Source: Typha latifolia (taxonomy: Eukaryota; Streptophyta; Magnoliopsida; Poales; Typhaceae). Taken from it: 64,000 bases of DNA. Below the pieces are notes generated by a model. The model made no database searches and had not been told where the DNA came from. It saw nothing but the letters and a program-made list of their open reading frames with translations. The stretch is from assembly GCA_019914945.1 (NCBI GenBank), contig CM034101.1:6769188-6833187 (forward strand), in the 5' to 3' direction. Below are positions 21,644-33,825 of the stretch, piece by piece (position 1 is the stretch's first letter; each line of letters opens with the position of its first letter). The position numbers were made by a program, and so were the translations under genes.

Positions 21644-22460
21644 TGTTAGACTCTACTACCACTTGTTAAGCTCTGATACCAATTTGTATGCTCTGATACC
21701 ACTTGTTAAGATATGGAACCAAAGATAAGCTATACTAACTATTCCTTCAAGATCTTCATGTATTACATGAATCAGTCCGCACAACTGTGGGAAAATATTT
21801 AGAAGGGATGAAAACACGGAATAACGTGGGTGATGGTGGTGGTGATGGGTGGAGTGGATGTTAGGGTTATGGATGGGTATGGAGATGAAGGTGGATGGTG
21901 GATGTGATTAAGGGTTATAGACGAAGGGAACGAAGTGGTCAATATCCCAAAGAAAAGGGGTGGCTCGACAGTCGAGGGAGATTAGAAGTTAGGAGAAACC
22001 TTGCCAATGGTAGAGGTGGAAGGATAGTGAAGAAGGAGGAGGGAGATTAGGGTAGATAGATGATAGAGAGGCAAGAAATCAATACTCCAATAGGATAATA
22101 AAGTTGACTGCCATCCACATATTTATAGAGGCTAGCCAACAAGTCCTAAGACAATATGAAACCCTAATTCTAGATGATTCCCGTCGATCGCGTTCGAATG
22201 CGCCTGATCGTGTTCGAACGCACCAAAAGACGTTTTTTGTATATGCGAATGCGATGCAAGTGTTCGAACGCGGGCGTTCGAATACGCCCGACCACGTTCG
22301 AACGCACAATATGCGTTCTCTCTATTTGCAAACTTGATGTAGGCGTTCGCAAGAGCGTTCGAACTGACCCCACCTGCGTTCGAACGCGACTTATAGGAAT
22401 TTTATTTTAATGAAAATAAATAACTAATGCAATAAGAAAAGATCCTAACTAAGTGTATCA
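21644..22460 (-). repeat. 3' LTR of G2
   Basis: On the minus strand begins TGATACACTTAG at 22460, right after the polypurine tract (22461-22487). It carries seven or more TTCGAA-type motifs (22190-22390), a TATA box tataaatatg (about 22118-22127), and ends in two or three reiterated PBS-like units (ggtatcagagc) between 21712 and 21650. The exact end could be 21644 or slightly further right; the lost 5' LTR prevents a duplication check. Confidence 0.7.
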
Positions 22461-22487
22461 GCCCACCACGCTTCCCCCACCTTGCCC

Positions 22488-24003
22488 TCAAGATGAAAAG
22501 TCAGGGAAACGCTCTAAGAAATTAGTCTCCAACTCCTATGTCGCCTCATCTGATAGCTTGCCAAGCCACTCAACTAGAATCTCCATCTCCAATCTGGTAA
22601 TATGTCGTCGTCGGCGTCTAGCAAGTACTCGAACTAGCTCTGCGATCTCTATCTCCTCTAATGGCTCTGGTAGAATCGATCCAACAAATCTCATGATCTC
22701 CAATGCGCTCTCTCAACAATGAAACATGAAAGACAGGATGCACTCTCGACCCCTCCAGCAGCTCCAAACGATATGCAACTGGACCAATATGCTCCAACGC
22801 CCAAAACGGACCAAAGTAGCAATGTGCTAACTTTTAGTTTCGCATCGGACGTAAGGTCACCTGTCGATACGGTTGCACCCTCACAAACACCCAACTATCG
22901 ATGTCAAACTCCTACTCCGTATGGCTACGATGATAAACTTGCTTCATGCGGTTTTGAGCAAGTTTAAGATGAGCACGCAACCTCCTCAATGTGGCGTCTC
23001 TATCCATCAAGGCTAAGTCCACCTCCGTCAGATCTACAGATGCCACAGGATCATAAGCGCGTAACGTCAGAGCCGTGCGTCCATACACCACCTCAAATGG
23101 AGTCATGCCAATGCTATTATGGTAGGCGGTGTTGTAGGACCACTGAACCATCGTCTCGGCATGTCTCCGAGAAAGCACGTCAAGTGTTGCTCAATGCCTC
23201 GATTGACCACCTCGGTTTGGCTGTCTATCTATGGGTGGTAGGCTGAACTGAAGTTCAGTTGAGTCCCCTACAATCTAAAAAACTTCTCCCAAAAGTCACT
23301 CATAGATACAGGATCATCATCCGAGATAATCGTGCGTGGAATGCCATGTAATCGAGCAATATCTCTAACAAAAATTTCAGACACCAACTTGGCTGAAAAC
23401 GGATGTGACAGTGTCGAAAAGTGCCCATACTTGCTCAATCTATCAACCACCATAAAGATAACAGAATAACCACTTACCAGTGGAAGACCCTCTATGAAAT
23501 CCATAGAAATGTCTTCCCAAATAAGCTCCAGTATAGGTAAAGGCTATAGTAATCCTGCCGGTTTTAATGTGGTTGCCTTAGCCCTTTGATAGACTTCGCA
23601 AGCACGGACAAAACTCCTCACATCCCGCCTGAATCCTGACCACATGAGATATCCTCCTATAAGTCCTCAAGACACCCTCATGACCAGCCTCTAGAGTTTG
23701 GTGAAAGTGCTCCAATAATTTCTGCCACAATCTATCATTTGCGGGCACCGAATGCATCCACGGGTCCAGCAGCAAATCGCCTCGATTCTCTAACTCTGGA
23801 TGGTACTCCGGATCATCCATTACCTCCTGCAATAATCTCAGAATATTTGGGTCAGATGTGCATGCATATCTCAACTCGTCAAGGAAAGGAAAGGTAAGAA
23901 AAGAATAGGCTGCAAGCTCGATAGTATCGGGTTGGCGCGATAGTGCATCCGCCGCTCTATTTTCTGTTTCCTTTTTGTATTGGATTTCATAATCATATCC
24001 CAA
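22488..24003 (-). pseudogene. G2 RNase H tail, integrase and chromodomain
   Basis: Minus-strand pieces in order: YDYEIQYKKETENRAADALS and the integrase zinc-binding region around FHQTLEAGHEGVLRTYRRIS (24003-23578); integrase core MDFIEGLPLVSGYSV with VVDRLSKYGHF and IISDDDP (23504-23268); YNTAYHNSIGMTPFEVVYGR (23178-22912); then the C-terminal and chromodomain-like block ILVEWLGK...LETNFLERFPDF (about 22560-22490). A stop sits inside the chromodomain where G1 has TWELE. Several frameshifts; inactive, but it supplies the part missing from G1. Confidence 0.75.
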
Positions 24004-24039
24004 AAATTTTATGATCCATCTCTACTATGCCGGAGTGTG

Positions 24040-25188
24040 TATACACTATCCCATAAAGGTTGGAAGACTCCTTTGATCGGTTCGTATAATGAATCATCTA
24101 CCGATCAAATAAGGCCTCCACTTTATCACCACATACAGAATTACCAACATCTCTCTCTCATAAGTTGATAATTGCTGAAATTTTTGTGACAAACACCCGA
24201 TGCATCACGTTCGATAATAAACTCTTTGGTGAAGTCCAATAGCACAAGAACGGGTGCCATCGTCATTGTTGTTTTTAATTTTTCAAAGGCTGAAGTGGCT
24301 TCATCCGTCCATCTAAAAGAGTCCTTCAACAAAAAAGTGAGAGGAGCATCGATCTTGCCATATTCGGCAATGAATCGGCGATAATATCCAGTCAGCCCCA
24401 AAAATCATCTCAATCCGGTGGTAGTAGGAGGAATAGGCCAAGCGGTCATACATGCAACTTTTTGAGGATCCGCCGCTACACCATCTGCTGAATTGATGTG
24501 GTCTAAATACTCTACTTGTGGTACTCCCCATAGGTAGTTAGACTTTTTGATGTTCAATTGGTTTTGCTTCAACAAATTCAGCATGTCCTCCAAATGCCTC
24601 GAATGCTCCAATTCAGTCCTGCTATACACCAAAATATTGTCAAAAAATATCAAGACATACCTTTGCAAGAGAGGCCAAAATATATCATTCATGAGGCCTT
24701 GAAAGGTAGCTGGAGCATTGGTGAGACCAAAAGGCATCACTCGAAACTTGTAATACCCCTCCGTAGTCTAAAATGCAGTTTTGTGCACATCCGCTGGGTG
24801 AACTCTAATTTGATGATACCCAGCCCTCAAGTCAAGCTTGCTGAATATAGTCGCCCCTGCAAGCTTGTCGAGTAGCTTCTCTATAACTGGAATAGGATAC
24901 CAATCATTGACGGTAATAGCATTTAGTGCCCAATAGTCAACACAAAAATGTCATGTCCCGTCATTTTTTTGCACCAATAGCACGGGGGATGAGTAACCAC
25001 TGAATACCAAGGACAATGTCCGATCCTTGCAGCGCCAACGAATATAAGTTCACAATGATGTCGTGTCCTTGCACTCGTATACCGACTCGGCGACACAGAC
25101 TCTCCGCCTTAAACTTCGTGCCGTCTCTAATAGCAACGTCAAATCTCATGGTCGATTCGACATCCAAACCTAATCTCCTCACTAACCT
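24040..25188 (-). pseudogene. G2 protease remnant joined to reverse transcriptase
   Basis: The protease tail (RLVRRLGLDVESTMRFDVAI to DIVLGIQWL, 25188-24980) is joined directly to the RT (about 24975 on), so the linker present in G1 (about 440 bp) is deleted. RT reads [18 protein letters not shown] (catalytic Asp retained, unlike G1), [12 protein letters not shown], and FFDNILVYS, where the second Asp of the F-x-D-D pair is Asn. Thumb, [16 protein letters not shown] and the start of RNase H ([11 protein letters not shown]) follow to 24141. Frameshifts at about 24405 and 24740. Confidence 0.75.
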
Positions 25189-25942
25189 TGTTAGGTTTTT
25201 AATTGTTGGCAATTATGTACAAAATATTCTAAGTGTATTTTAAATATATATGAGCTTTATACAAGTCTAGAATATCTCTAGTTTGAAGAATTGGAAGATT
25301 ATTGGAGAAAAGCTGTTGAGTTCACACCACGTTCACAAATGCGTTCAAATGCAGGTAGTCAGGCCGTTCGAACCCACCTGGGCTGCGTTCGAACGCACCA
25401 ACGAAGTTTGAAAATATTGGATTCTTGTGAGTTCGGATAAGACTTGGATTTGGCTCTATCTTGGAAATCATATATAATAATTGTGATGCCCTATCTCTAG
25501 GGTGGTTGAAGAAGCATTATTGAAGGAGACTTCTTGAGGCTACATCGGTTCTTCAACTAACAAGGTTTCACTCATCTACAAAAGTTAATTTTTCATCTTA
25601 AGGGCTGTCTAGATGAAAGATCAATCTCGAGGGCTACTGAGGTTGGACATCAATTACGAGAAGTAGTGAATCGTGGGTTCTAGCGAGCAAGACTGAGAGG
25701 AACAAAGCCGTTTGGATCGACGTGTTGTTTTGTGAGTCAGTCTTGTAACTGCTACTATCATAGTAATTGGTTTTGATCCGAGTTTGGATCCGTGGTTTTT
25801 TCCTATTTGGGTTTTTCCACGTTAAAATCTTGGCGTTCATCTCTGCTTTCGTTCTTAATATTTATTCATACTTTTACTTAAGCGAACGAGTGATATCATT
25901 GCCTAGTATTTAGATACCTACTTGTGTCTAGTGGTTTTTTAA
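25189..25942 (+). repeat. Copia 5' LTR
   Basis: TGTTAGGTTTTT to gtggttttttaa; 754 bp, shorter than the 869-bp and 1301-bp relatives because U3 holds few motif copies and no 53-bp array. Perfect PBS TGGTATCAGAGC follows at 25944. Confidence 0.8.
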
Positions 25943-25990
25943 TTGGTATCAGAGCAGGTTCTCTCACCCCTTGAGAGAGATCAGATAGGC

Positions 25991-27395
25991 ATGGATTTTC
26001 ATAGAGATGGACCATCATCTATTAGACCTCCTATCCTAGATTGATCAAATTATGGATATTGGAAAGTTAGGATGAGAGCTTACTTGAAGTCTATAGATGA
26101 ACGAGTATAGTTTGCTGTTGTGAACGGTTGGAGTCCACCAATGTACATGGTGGATGATAAACTTGCTGAAAAACCGATAGAGTCATGGGATAGGACAGAT
26201 TATAAAAAAGTTGGATGGAATAGCAAGACAATAAATGTAATTTTTAGTTGTGTTTTCTCGGAAGAATTTAGAAGAATTTCTACTTGTGAGATAGCAAAAG
26301 AAACTTGGACGATCTTAGAAACTACTCACGAAGGAACTATGACTGTAAAACTTTCTAAACTTCAGAGGTTGACTACTATTTTTGAAACTCTACGTATGGA
26401 GGAGAATGAGACATTTGATGAGTTCTATGCAAAGCTGAGTGATATAGTCAACTCCAATTTCAACCTAGGAGAGAAAATTTCTGAAAACATAATTGTCCGT
26501 AAGATCCTTAGGTCTCTTCTAGAGAGGTTTCAGGCAAAAGTTGCAGCTATTGAGGAAAGTAAGGACATTGATTCTATGAAAGTTGAACAATTGGTAGGAA
26601 ATCTACAAGCATTTGAGTCCAGTCTTTCAAAATCGAGGAAGTCCAAAGGGATTGCTCTATCCACAGTTGAAGAAATTATAGAGGAGTCTGATGATGAAGG
26701 TGATTTAGATGTTGAGATGTTGGCCATGTTCGTCAAAAAGTTTAATAAATTCTTTCGGAAGCCAAACAAGTTGAATGCTGAAAAACTTGAGAAAAGCAAA
26801 GCATTTGTGAAAAAGAAGAATACTGCAAGTTCGAATATATGTGTGAACAACAACAGTGTCAAACAAAAAAATAAGAATTCTGAGAATAAAATTTAATGTT
26901 TTGAATGTTCTGGTTTTGGACACATAGCACAAGAATGCCCTAATCGCCTTAAGAAGAAGGGTAAAGCTATGAAAGTTACTTGGGATGACTCAGATGAATC
27001 TGATGATGATTCTGAAAAAGACAAAGAAAACTTTGTTGCTTTTGCCTCTTCTCTACTTAATATCGATTCTGTTGTTGATACTGATAGTACAGATGATCAG
27101 GATATATTACCAGCTAAGGAAGATGAATCTGAAATTCAAAAGGCATATAATGACCTATACCTGGAGTCGTTTAAACTCAAGAAAAGTAATCTTAGACTAC
27201 TTCAACGATTTAAGGTAATCGAACCATAAAAAATTCAACTTGAGGAGAAGTATAAATTGGAACTTGAACGTGTCAAAGACCTTTCTGAACAACTTAACAA
27301 TGCGAAAAATAAAATGAAGGCTGATGAAATTGAACTAGAGCGATTGCAGAAAGAAGTGATATTTTTTAATGGGAAGAACAAACTAGAGCAAGTGT
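25991..27395 (+). pseudogene. Copia gag with zinc knuckle, three in-frame stops
   Basis: The start ATG (25991) aligns with the stub at 2919. Frame breaks are single nonsense codons, not shifts: TGA at 26042 (an Arg codon in the relative), TAG at 26108 (Trp in the relative) and TAA at 26894 just before the zinc knuckle. Between 26120 and 26893 the frame is open for 258 codons with the UBN2-type gag pattern (WTILETTHEGT, KLQRLTTIFETLRMEE, FDEFYAKLSDIVN). The knuckle CFECSGFGHIAQEC (26897-26938) keeps all CCHC ligands. An acidic and then coiled-coil region (EEKYKLELERVK...) continues in frame apart from a stop at 27227 and ends at the junction with G2. Such a long gag with a C-terminal coil fits Sireviruses. 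Confidence 0.85.
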
Positions 27396-28519
27396 GAGAG
27401 TTCAAATAGGGGGGGTCTTGTGCCTCCTCTAACATCGGAAGAAGCTCTCAAAGGTGGTCATGGTCTAGTACTCACAGCTGTTATTTTTAAAACCACAAAA
27501 TTTTCACTCAACGTTCTAGGTGCAAACCGCCCATCTCAGTTGCCTCAATTAGTTTTCACTGCCATCTTTAGAGCCTTATGCTTTTGCTCCATCCTCATGG
27601 CCTTCTCAAATGCCTCCTCAAGAGTAGTAGGACATAGAACACGAACATCCGCTTGTATCTCCTCTTGCAGCTCTGAAATAAACGTGCTCATCAATATCTG
27701 TTCAGGTCAAGGTTGCTCACAACAACTACTAACTCTCTCAAACTCAGCTTAGTACTCTGTTACAGTCGTCCTCTAAACCATCTTGCTTAATATGGTAGCA
27801 AAATCTTTATATGTCGCTGTCCCAAATCTGCGTGTAATCCTTCTACAAAAATCAACCCATTCGGTAAATCCACCACCACGAAAAATCAATCTATACCAAT
27901 GCAATGCCGTTCCTTGGAGGTGAAAGCTTGCCGTATGAACTTTTGCATCTTCTATTGTATCTTGACAATCAAAATATTATTCAACTTGAAACACCCAATC
28001 CGTTGGATCACCGCCTTGGAATTTTGGGAAGTCCAAGCGTATGGTTCTACCTCGAATAGCATTGTCGGGTTCGTGAAAGATCCTTGGTTCAGGTCTAAAC
28101 CTTTGTTCATGTTGATCACCTTCTCTAAATCCTCGAGCACGTCTATCACCATCTCCATAGGGATCAATCTCATCCTCATAGTGCTAATCCTCCTCATCGA
28201 TAAAGCGCATCGATGCCGCACACCTCTCGGGTTTCCCCACCGCCGGTCTTGAGTTTTGCAACGGAGGTGGGGAATGATGCGTAGGCATAGGTAAGAGAGG
28301 ATCATTGACACTCACATGGCGCACCTGGACCCGTGGGATATCGGTTCGATGAGGTCCCACTACTGGTCCTTCTTGAAACTCTGATCATAGTCGAGGAGAT
28401 AACGAATCAAATCGGTTCATGACATATTGGTTGAAATCATTATGATCCTTTTGAATTGAGTCAACTCTATACATCAATGTATGGAACATGCCCCTAAGTT
28501 TATCCATATTCGCACTCAT
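27396..28519 (-). pseudogene. G2 gag
   Basis: Minus-strand ATG at 28519 (MSANMDKLRGMFHTL), homologous to the G1 start at 5797. Conceptual reading gives the capsid domain FPKFQGGDPTDWVFQVEQYF (about 28040-27980), HLQGTALHWYRLIFRGGGFTEW, then FISELQEEIQADVRVLCPTTLEEAF and MRMEQKHKALKM. It ends at 27396 within the segment before the zinc knuckle, where the Copia insertion starts. It preserves a longer continuous capsid than G1. Several stops. Confidence 0.7.
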
Positions 28520-28556
28520 GGACGTTGGTTAATTTGGTCTGGCCGTGGTCGCTCCA

Positions 28557-28808
28557 AAGCTTTTGTACATTTTAGAGTGGTATCAGAGCCTAAGTTTTAT
28601 TAAGTATCCGTCATATCAAGAGCTTTTGTACATTGTCACCTTGAGTCTAAGGAAATGCTGCGGTCTTAGGGTTACGCAAGAGATAAATTTTAAAATTTTA
28701 CTTGATCACTAATTAGTTGATGAATTTGACTATTTTCGTAAAAAAAAATGCCATCCCGTCGCAGAGGTTCACAGTCTAGGGTGACCTCCACAGTTGAGCC
28801 TCCTACTG
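28557..28808 (+). mobile_element. Inverted fragment of a Tekay-type leader and gag start
   Basis: Begins at an LTR tail (tACA), then PBS TGGTATCAGAGCC (28583-28595), leader and a gag start ATGCCATCCCGTCGCAGAGG near 28748. It matches 33600-33815 (the same part of G3) in opposite orientation, then ends abruptly about 60 bp into gag. Confidence 0.75.
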
Positions 28809-29036
28809 ATTACATGTATTAACCTAATAAACAATGGTTAAACCATATATAATAATATGCAAGTGTTTATAACTCTAATTAATAAATTATTATACTAAAA
28901 TACTTAGCTAATACTTATACTAGTGAGTGTAAATTATCAAAATAATCTACCATCTAAATAAATTGATTTACCTAAATTTTAGAAATTAAAAGGGAGTAAT
29001 TCCCTTGTCATAGTGCTGGGCTTGGCACTATCTCCT
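28809..29036. other. AT-rich spacer
   Basis: No gene recognised; possibly part of the damaged 3' LTR region of G3. Confidence 0.3.
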
Positions 29037-29063
29037 ATAGTGCTGGGCCGAGCCCAGCACTAT
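29037..29063. repeat. Perfect hairpin
   Basis: Arms atagtgctgggc and gcccagcactat around a 3-nt loop, with a further copy of tagtgctggg just upstream (29010-29020) and looser outer complementarity (ttccctt / aaggga). Confidence 0.85.
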
Positions 29064-29279
29064 TGCAAAGGGAGAATAGTTGAGGAAGAAGAAAAAGAAG
29101 AAAGAAGAAGAAGAAAGGAGAAGAAGAAAGAAGGAAAAGAAGAAGAAGACGAAGAGAAGAGAAGAGAAGAGAAGAAGGAGAAGGGAGGAGGGAGCAGACC
29201 CGGGCTGGCGGGGAGGGGCTCGGCCATTGCTGGACCTCTTGCCAACGGCTCGGCTACGACGAGCCCATGCTCAAGGCAA

Positions 29280-29555
<276 letters not shown>

Positions 29556-29753
29556 GGTGGAGGGGAAAAGGGTGGCGGTGCCGAGGCCCGCCACGGCCAG
29601 TTGGTTGCGGCCGCGGCGGTGGGCATGTGGCACTTCACCATGCATGCTGCTCATGGGCACAAGGCCACTACTTTCTATTATTTTTAATCCCTACTTAGGT
29701 TATTATATTTTCCTCCCCCCTTATAAAAATTTCGACCTCAAAATTTACATACC

Positions 29754-31258
29754 TCTAAACAATTCTAGATATTTGGATCGTATCTCATCCTCACGCTCCC
29801 AAGAAGCCTCTTCGACTCCATGGTCTCTCCACAAGACTTTTACTAAAGGTATAACTTTGGTTCTCAGTACTTTATCTCTTCTAACAAGGACTTTCACAAG
29901 TTGCTCTTCATATGATAAATTTTGCTGCAGTTAAATTGGTTCATAATGAATCACATGCGATGGATCTGATATATATTTTCTTAATACTTACACATGGAAC
30001 ACATTATGAATTTGTGCCAAGTCAGATAGTAAAGCTACTCTATAAGCTACAGGCCCCACTCATCCAAGAATCTCATAAGGTCTTATATATCTAGGACTTA
30101 ACTTTCCTTTCTTTCCAAAGCAAAACACACCCTTCCAGGGTGAAACTCTTAAGAATACTTTGTCCCCAACCTGAAACTCCAAATCATGCCTCCTATTATC
30201 AGCATAACTTTTCTGTCTACTTTGTGCCACATTCATATATTCTCTAATTATCTTTATCTTCTCAACTGTAGCTTGCACTAGTATTGAGTTTTCAACCTTC
30301 TTTTCTCCAACTTCTTCCCAATCAATTGGTGATCTACATTTCCTGCCATATAATGCTTCATAGGGAGGCATACCAATACTAGCATGATAGCTATAAGCAA
30401 ACTCTATCAAGGGTAAATATTTGTCCCAACCCAATCCAAAATCAATTACACATGCTCTCAACATATCCTCTAATGATTGAATAGTACGCTCAGATTGACC
30501 ATCTGTCTGAGGATGATAAGTTGTACTAAACTACAGTTTTGTTCCAAAAGACTGATGAAACTGCATCCAAAATCTGGACACAAAATGAGGATCTCTATCT
30601 GAAGTGATACTAACAGGAATTCCATGGTGAGTAGAAATTTCAACTCTAAACAAGATAGCTAACTTTTCCATTGAATCAGTAGTACTAACTGGTAAAAAGT
30701 GTGCCAATTTGGTTAGTCTATGAATAATCACCCAAATTGCATTCTTCCCTTTTTGTGTCTTTGGTAATCTTGTCACAAAATCCCTATTAATATGTTCTCA
30801 TTTCCATTCAGGAATCTGCAAAGGTTGTAATGCGCCTGCAGGCCTTTGGTGCTCAATCTTGACTTGCTGACAAGTCAAACACTTAGCCACAAATTCCCTA
30901 ATATTTCTTTTCATTCCTTCCCACTAGAATTTCAGTTTCAACTCATAATACATTTTTGTTCATCACAATTAGGAGCATACAATCTGCCTCTAAAACACAG
31001 TATCCCAGTAGAGTCTATAGAGAAATCTAGTTTACTAGAATTCTGTACTTATTTCACAATTTGTATAGCCTTAATATTAGTCTTCTGAGATGCATTAATT
31101 CTTTCTATCAATGTAGGTTTGAGAGTGAATTGTGCTGGTAAACTGACTCCACTACCCTTGGTCACAATTGGAACTTCTAGCCTTTGCAGATCCTTAAGTA
31201 TCATAGTTTGTTGGGTAATTAAAAATGCTAGACTCCCAGTTGACTTCCTATACTCCAC
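29754..31258 (-). pseudogene. G3 integrase and chromodomain
   Basis: From 31258 a frame covers the zinc-binding lead-in (FTLKPTLIERINASQ). Integrase core pieces follow at 30776-30531 (WVIIHRLTKLAHFLPV, ITSDRDPHFVSRFW), then CVIDFGLGWDKYLPLIEFAYS, YEALYGRKCRSPIDWEEVGE and the C-terminal KLSPRYIRPYEILG (30464-30060). The chromodomain-like block with the EEASWEREDE core ends in a stop at about 29754, followed by the polypurine tract. A few stops separate the pieces. The segment begins abruptly, fused to RT at 31258/31259. Confidence 0.8.
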
Positions 31259-31749
31259 TACCTCAAGTGATGCTCATGTTCTTCCTCACTAGCTGAATAT
31301 ATTAGGATATCATCAATAAATACTATTACAAACTGATCCAAATAAGGTTGGAAAATTCTATTCATCAGATCCATAAAAATAGCTAGAGCATTAGTCAATC
31401 CAATTGGCATAACCAAAAACTCATAATGCCCATATCTAGTACGAAAAGCAATTTTTGAAATATCCTCCTCACGGGCTTTTAACTGATGGTAACCAGCCCT
31501 CAAGTCTATTTTTGAGAACACTCCAGCTCCTCTTAACTGATCAAACAAGTCATCAATGCGAGGTAGAGGATATTTATTTTTTATTGTCACTTGGTTCAAC
31601 TGTCTATAGTCTATACACAGCCTGAGTGTCCTTTCCTTCTTCTTAACAAAAAGAATAGGCAGCCAAGGAGAGACACTAGGTCTTATAAAACCTTTCTGCA
31701 ATAGTTCTTCCAATTGTACATTAACTTCTTTCAATTCCATTGGTGCCAT
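31259..31749 (-). pseudogene. G3 reverse transcriptase, truncated
   Basis: Open frame of 163 codons from [20 protein letters not shown] through [50 protein letters not shown] and FIDDILIYS. Both catalytic Asp motifs are intact. The frame then ends at EEEHEHHLR and joins the integrase lead-in, so the thumb and the whole RNase H (about 0.7-0.8 kb) are deleted. The polymerase fingers/palm would be made but replication-competent activity is not expected. Confidence 0.85.
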
Positions 31750-31962
31750 TCTGTAGGGGGCTTTAGAAATAGGTGAAGTATCAAGTGCTAAGTCAATTGA
31801 AAAGTTTACTTTCCTATCTGGGGGTAATCCGGGGAGATCATCTAAGAAAACATCAGGAAATTCTCCAACAACTCGGACATCTTCTAATTTGATATGTTTA
31901 TCAATATCTCATGATAGGCTAGCTAAAACACCTGCACATCCTTTCTTTAATAACCTACAAGC

Positions 31963-32505
31963 TTAAAATGCAGAGATTATCTCCATAGGGTTGCTGGATT
32001 TATTGCCTTTAATTCTATATTCTGCCCCATCAGCTAAATTCATCAAAATTTCCTTTCTATAGCAATCTATCTTGGCATGATATGCAGCTAACCAATCTAT
32101 CCCCAAGATAACATCAAAATCTGTCAGTTTTGGTGGCAAAAGATCTACTTTAAACTCCTTATCCCCAAAACTAACTGTGCAAGATTTATAAGCAGAATCA
32201 ATAACAATTGTCTCTCCTACTGGTGTGGCAATCAATAGAATATCCTCTAAAGGTTCCATTAGTATATCGACATGGCAAATAAAAGAACTTGAAATAAAGG
32301 AATGTGTGGCACCCAGATCAAATAAAACACTTGCTATATGAGAAAATAAATTCAGAGTACCTGTGGCCACATCATTAGATGTCAAAGCATCGTGCTCTGT
32401 CATCACGAAGATCCGGCCACCTCTAGACTTTCGTCCAGGCTGAGAGGAACCTGCCCCACTGACTCCTCTGCCTCGGCCAGCCATAGTAGAAACCCTAATA
32501 GGCAC
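31963..32505 (-). pseudogene. G3 protease region
   Basis: A 180-codon frame. The retropepsin motif reads LFDLGATHSFIS (usual D-S-G-A-T-H-S-F-I-S, so Ser is Leu while the catalytic Asp and Gly remain), followed by ILGIDWLAAYHAKIDC, the second conserved block. Upstream is a Gly/Arg/Ser-rich linker after the zinc knuckles at about 32650-32560, where a stop interrupts the second CCHC box (CYECG-stop-PRHIRRDC). Aspartic protease processes Gag-Pol in virus-like particles. Confidence 0.8.
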
Positions 32506-32569
32506 AATTCTAGAAGATGCAGCAGTAGCAGAAATCGAGCTGGTGGCGGCGCGCGGACAATCACGACGG

Positions 32570-33639
32570 ATATGTCTAGGCTACCCACACTCGTAGCATA
32601 AACGTGGGTTGGGGCAATCTCGGAGATGATGCCCAAACTTCCCACACCCGAAATAGCTACGACTCCGCACTGGTGATCCACCAACAAATCCACTTCCTTG
32701 AGACACTGCTTGGCTAAGTCCTCCAGATCCCCGCGAATCAGATCAGTTAGCAGATGAACTAGTGCTTGAACTTCCCTTATAAGGATGGTAAGAAAGACGA
32801 CGCTGTTACTACGGAGGCGGTAGTCTCTAGCTTGCAGAAGGAACCCTAGAACTCCCGCCTCGTCCAGACTATGTCCCAGATCGTCGAGCTTCCATAGCCC
32901 TCTTCTCCTAAATCACTCCCTCAAGTGCCATAGACCTCTCCACTGTATTAGCATAAGGGATGAGCCCTACTGCCTCTAAACTCTGACGTATAGCATAATT
33001 CAGCCCATTCTTGAAGTGTCGAGTTCTAGCTGCTTCATTTGGAACTTGATAGGGTACAAAACGGGCTAAAGCATTGAATTTAACCTCGTATTCTGCCACT
33101 GTCATAGGACCCTAACGTAAATGCAGAAATTCTTCTTCCATCTTTTCTTTCCTCTAGGCTGGAAAATGCTTTTGATCAAAGGCATCAAGAAATAACTCCC
33201 AAGTAATGACTACGTCCCCTATCCTTGATTTTATCAATCTCTCTATGGCTTTCCACCATTGTTCCGCCTCACCTCTGAGCATAAAGGCAGCAAAGGCTAC
33301 CTTCTGCTGATCATTACATCCTAGAGTATCCAACATTTTCTCTATGTCCGATAACCATCCACTAGCCTCCAGTGGATCAACACCTCCACTGTAAATCGGG
33401 TGGTTCAACTGCATAAACTTATTTAAGGTGATGCCCGCTATAGGAGGTGGCTCAGAACTCTCTACTGATATGCCAACTCCTCTACTTCGAAGGATTTTCT
33501 CAATAAGTCTTTCTTGACTGTCTAGGAGGCGCATAATAGGATCACGCTCCTCTATAGATGGAGGACCTTCTGGGGTCTCAATAGGGGCCTTAGCTGTGGA
33601 GGTCACCCTAGACTGTGAACCTCTACGATGGGGTGACAT
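32570..33639 (-). pseudogene. G3 gag
   Basis: The ATG at 33639 opens MSPHRRGSQSRVTSTAKAP and runs 161 codons with the Retrotrans_gag domain (FMQLNHPIYSGGVDPLEASGWL, then DQQKVAFAAFMLRGEAEQWW and WELFLDAFDQKHFPA). After one stop it continues (33105-32908) with MTVAEYEVKFNALARFVPYQ, RTRHFKNGLNYAIRQSLE. Zinc knuckles lie near 32640-32570. Otherwise well preserved; an inverted copy of its first 60 bp lies at 28748-28808. Confidence 0.85.
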
Positions 33640-33798
33640 CTTTCTGCGAAAATAGTCAAATTCATCAACTGATTAGTGATCAAGTAAAATTCTAAAATTT
33701 ATCTCTTGCGTAACCCTAAGACCTCAATATTTCCCTAGACTCAAGGTGACAATGTACAAAAGCTCTTAATGATATGTCGGATACTTAATAAAACCTAG

Positions 33799-33813
33799 GC
33801 TTTGATACCACTT
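33799..33813 (-). other. G3 primer-binding site
   Basis: ctttgataccact is the complement of agTGGTATCAAAG, one base from the tRNA-iMet PBS, 8-10 nt inside the LTR end (tgtTACA). Confidence 0.75.
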
Positions 33814-33825
33814 TAAAATGTAACA

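Larger units (their letters stand above)
25189..27395 (+). mobile_element. Copia (C1/C2 family) 5' end inside G2
   Basis: LTR (25189-25942), PBS (25944-25955) and gag (25991-27395) in plus orientation. The left junction is exactly the LTR start TGTTAGG after actaacct in the gypsy protease; the right junction is within gag/coiled-coil sequence at about 27395, where G2 gag resumes near its zinc knuckle. About 340 bp of G2 between the two junctions are missing, so the right half of the insertion and adjacent gypsy DNA were deleted together. Confidence 0.75.
21644..28540 (-). mobile_element. Chromovirus G2, same family as G1, 5' LTR lost
   Basis: Minus-strand order: gag (28519-27396), Copia insertion (27395-25189), protease, RT, RNase H, integrase, chromodomain, polypurine tract, 3' LTR (22460-21644). 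It retains the integrase that G1 lacks. Its 5' LTR and PBS are absent: about 28557 the sequence changes to a Tekay-type leader in opposite orientation. Confidence 0.8.
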
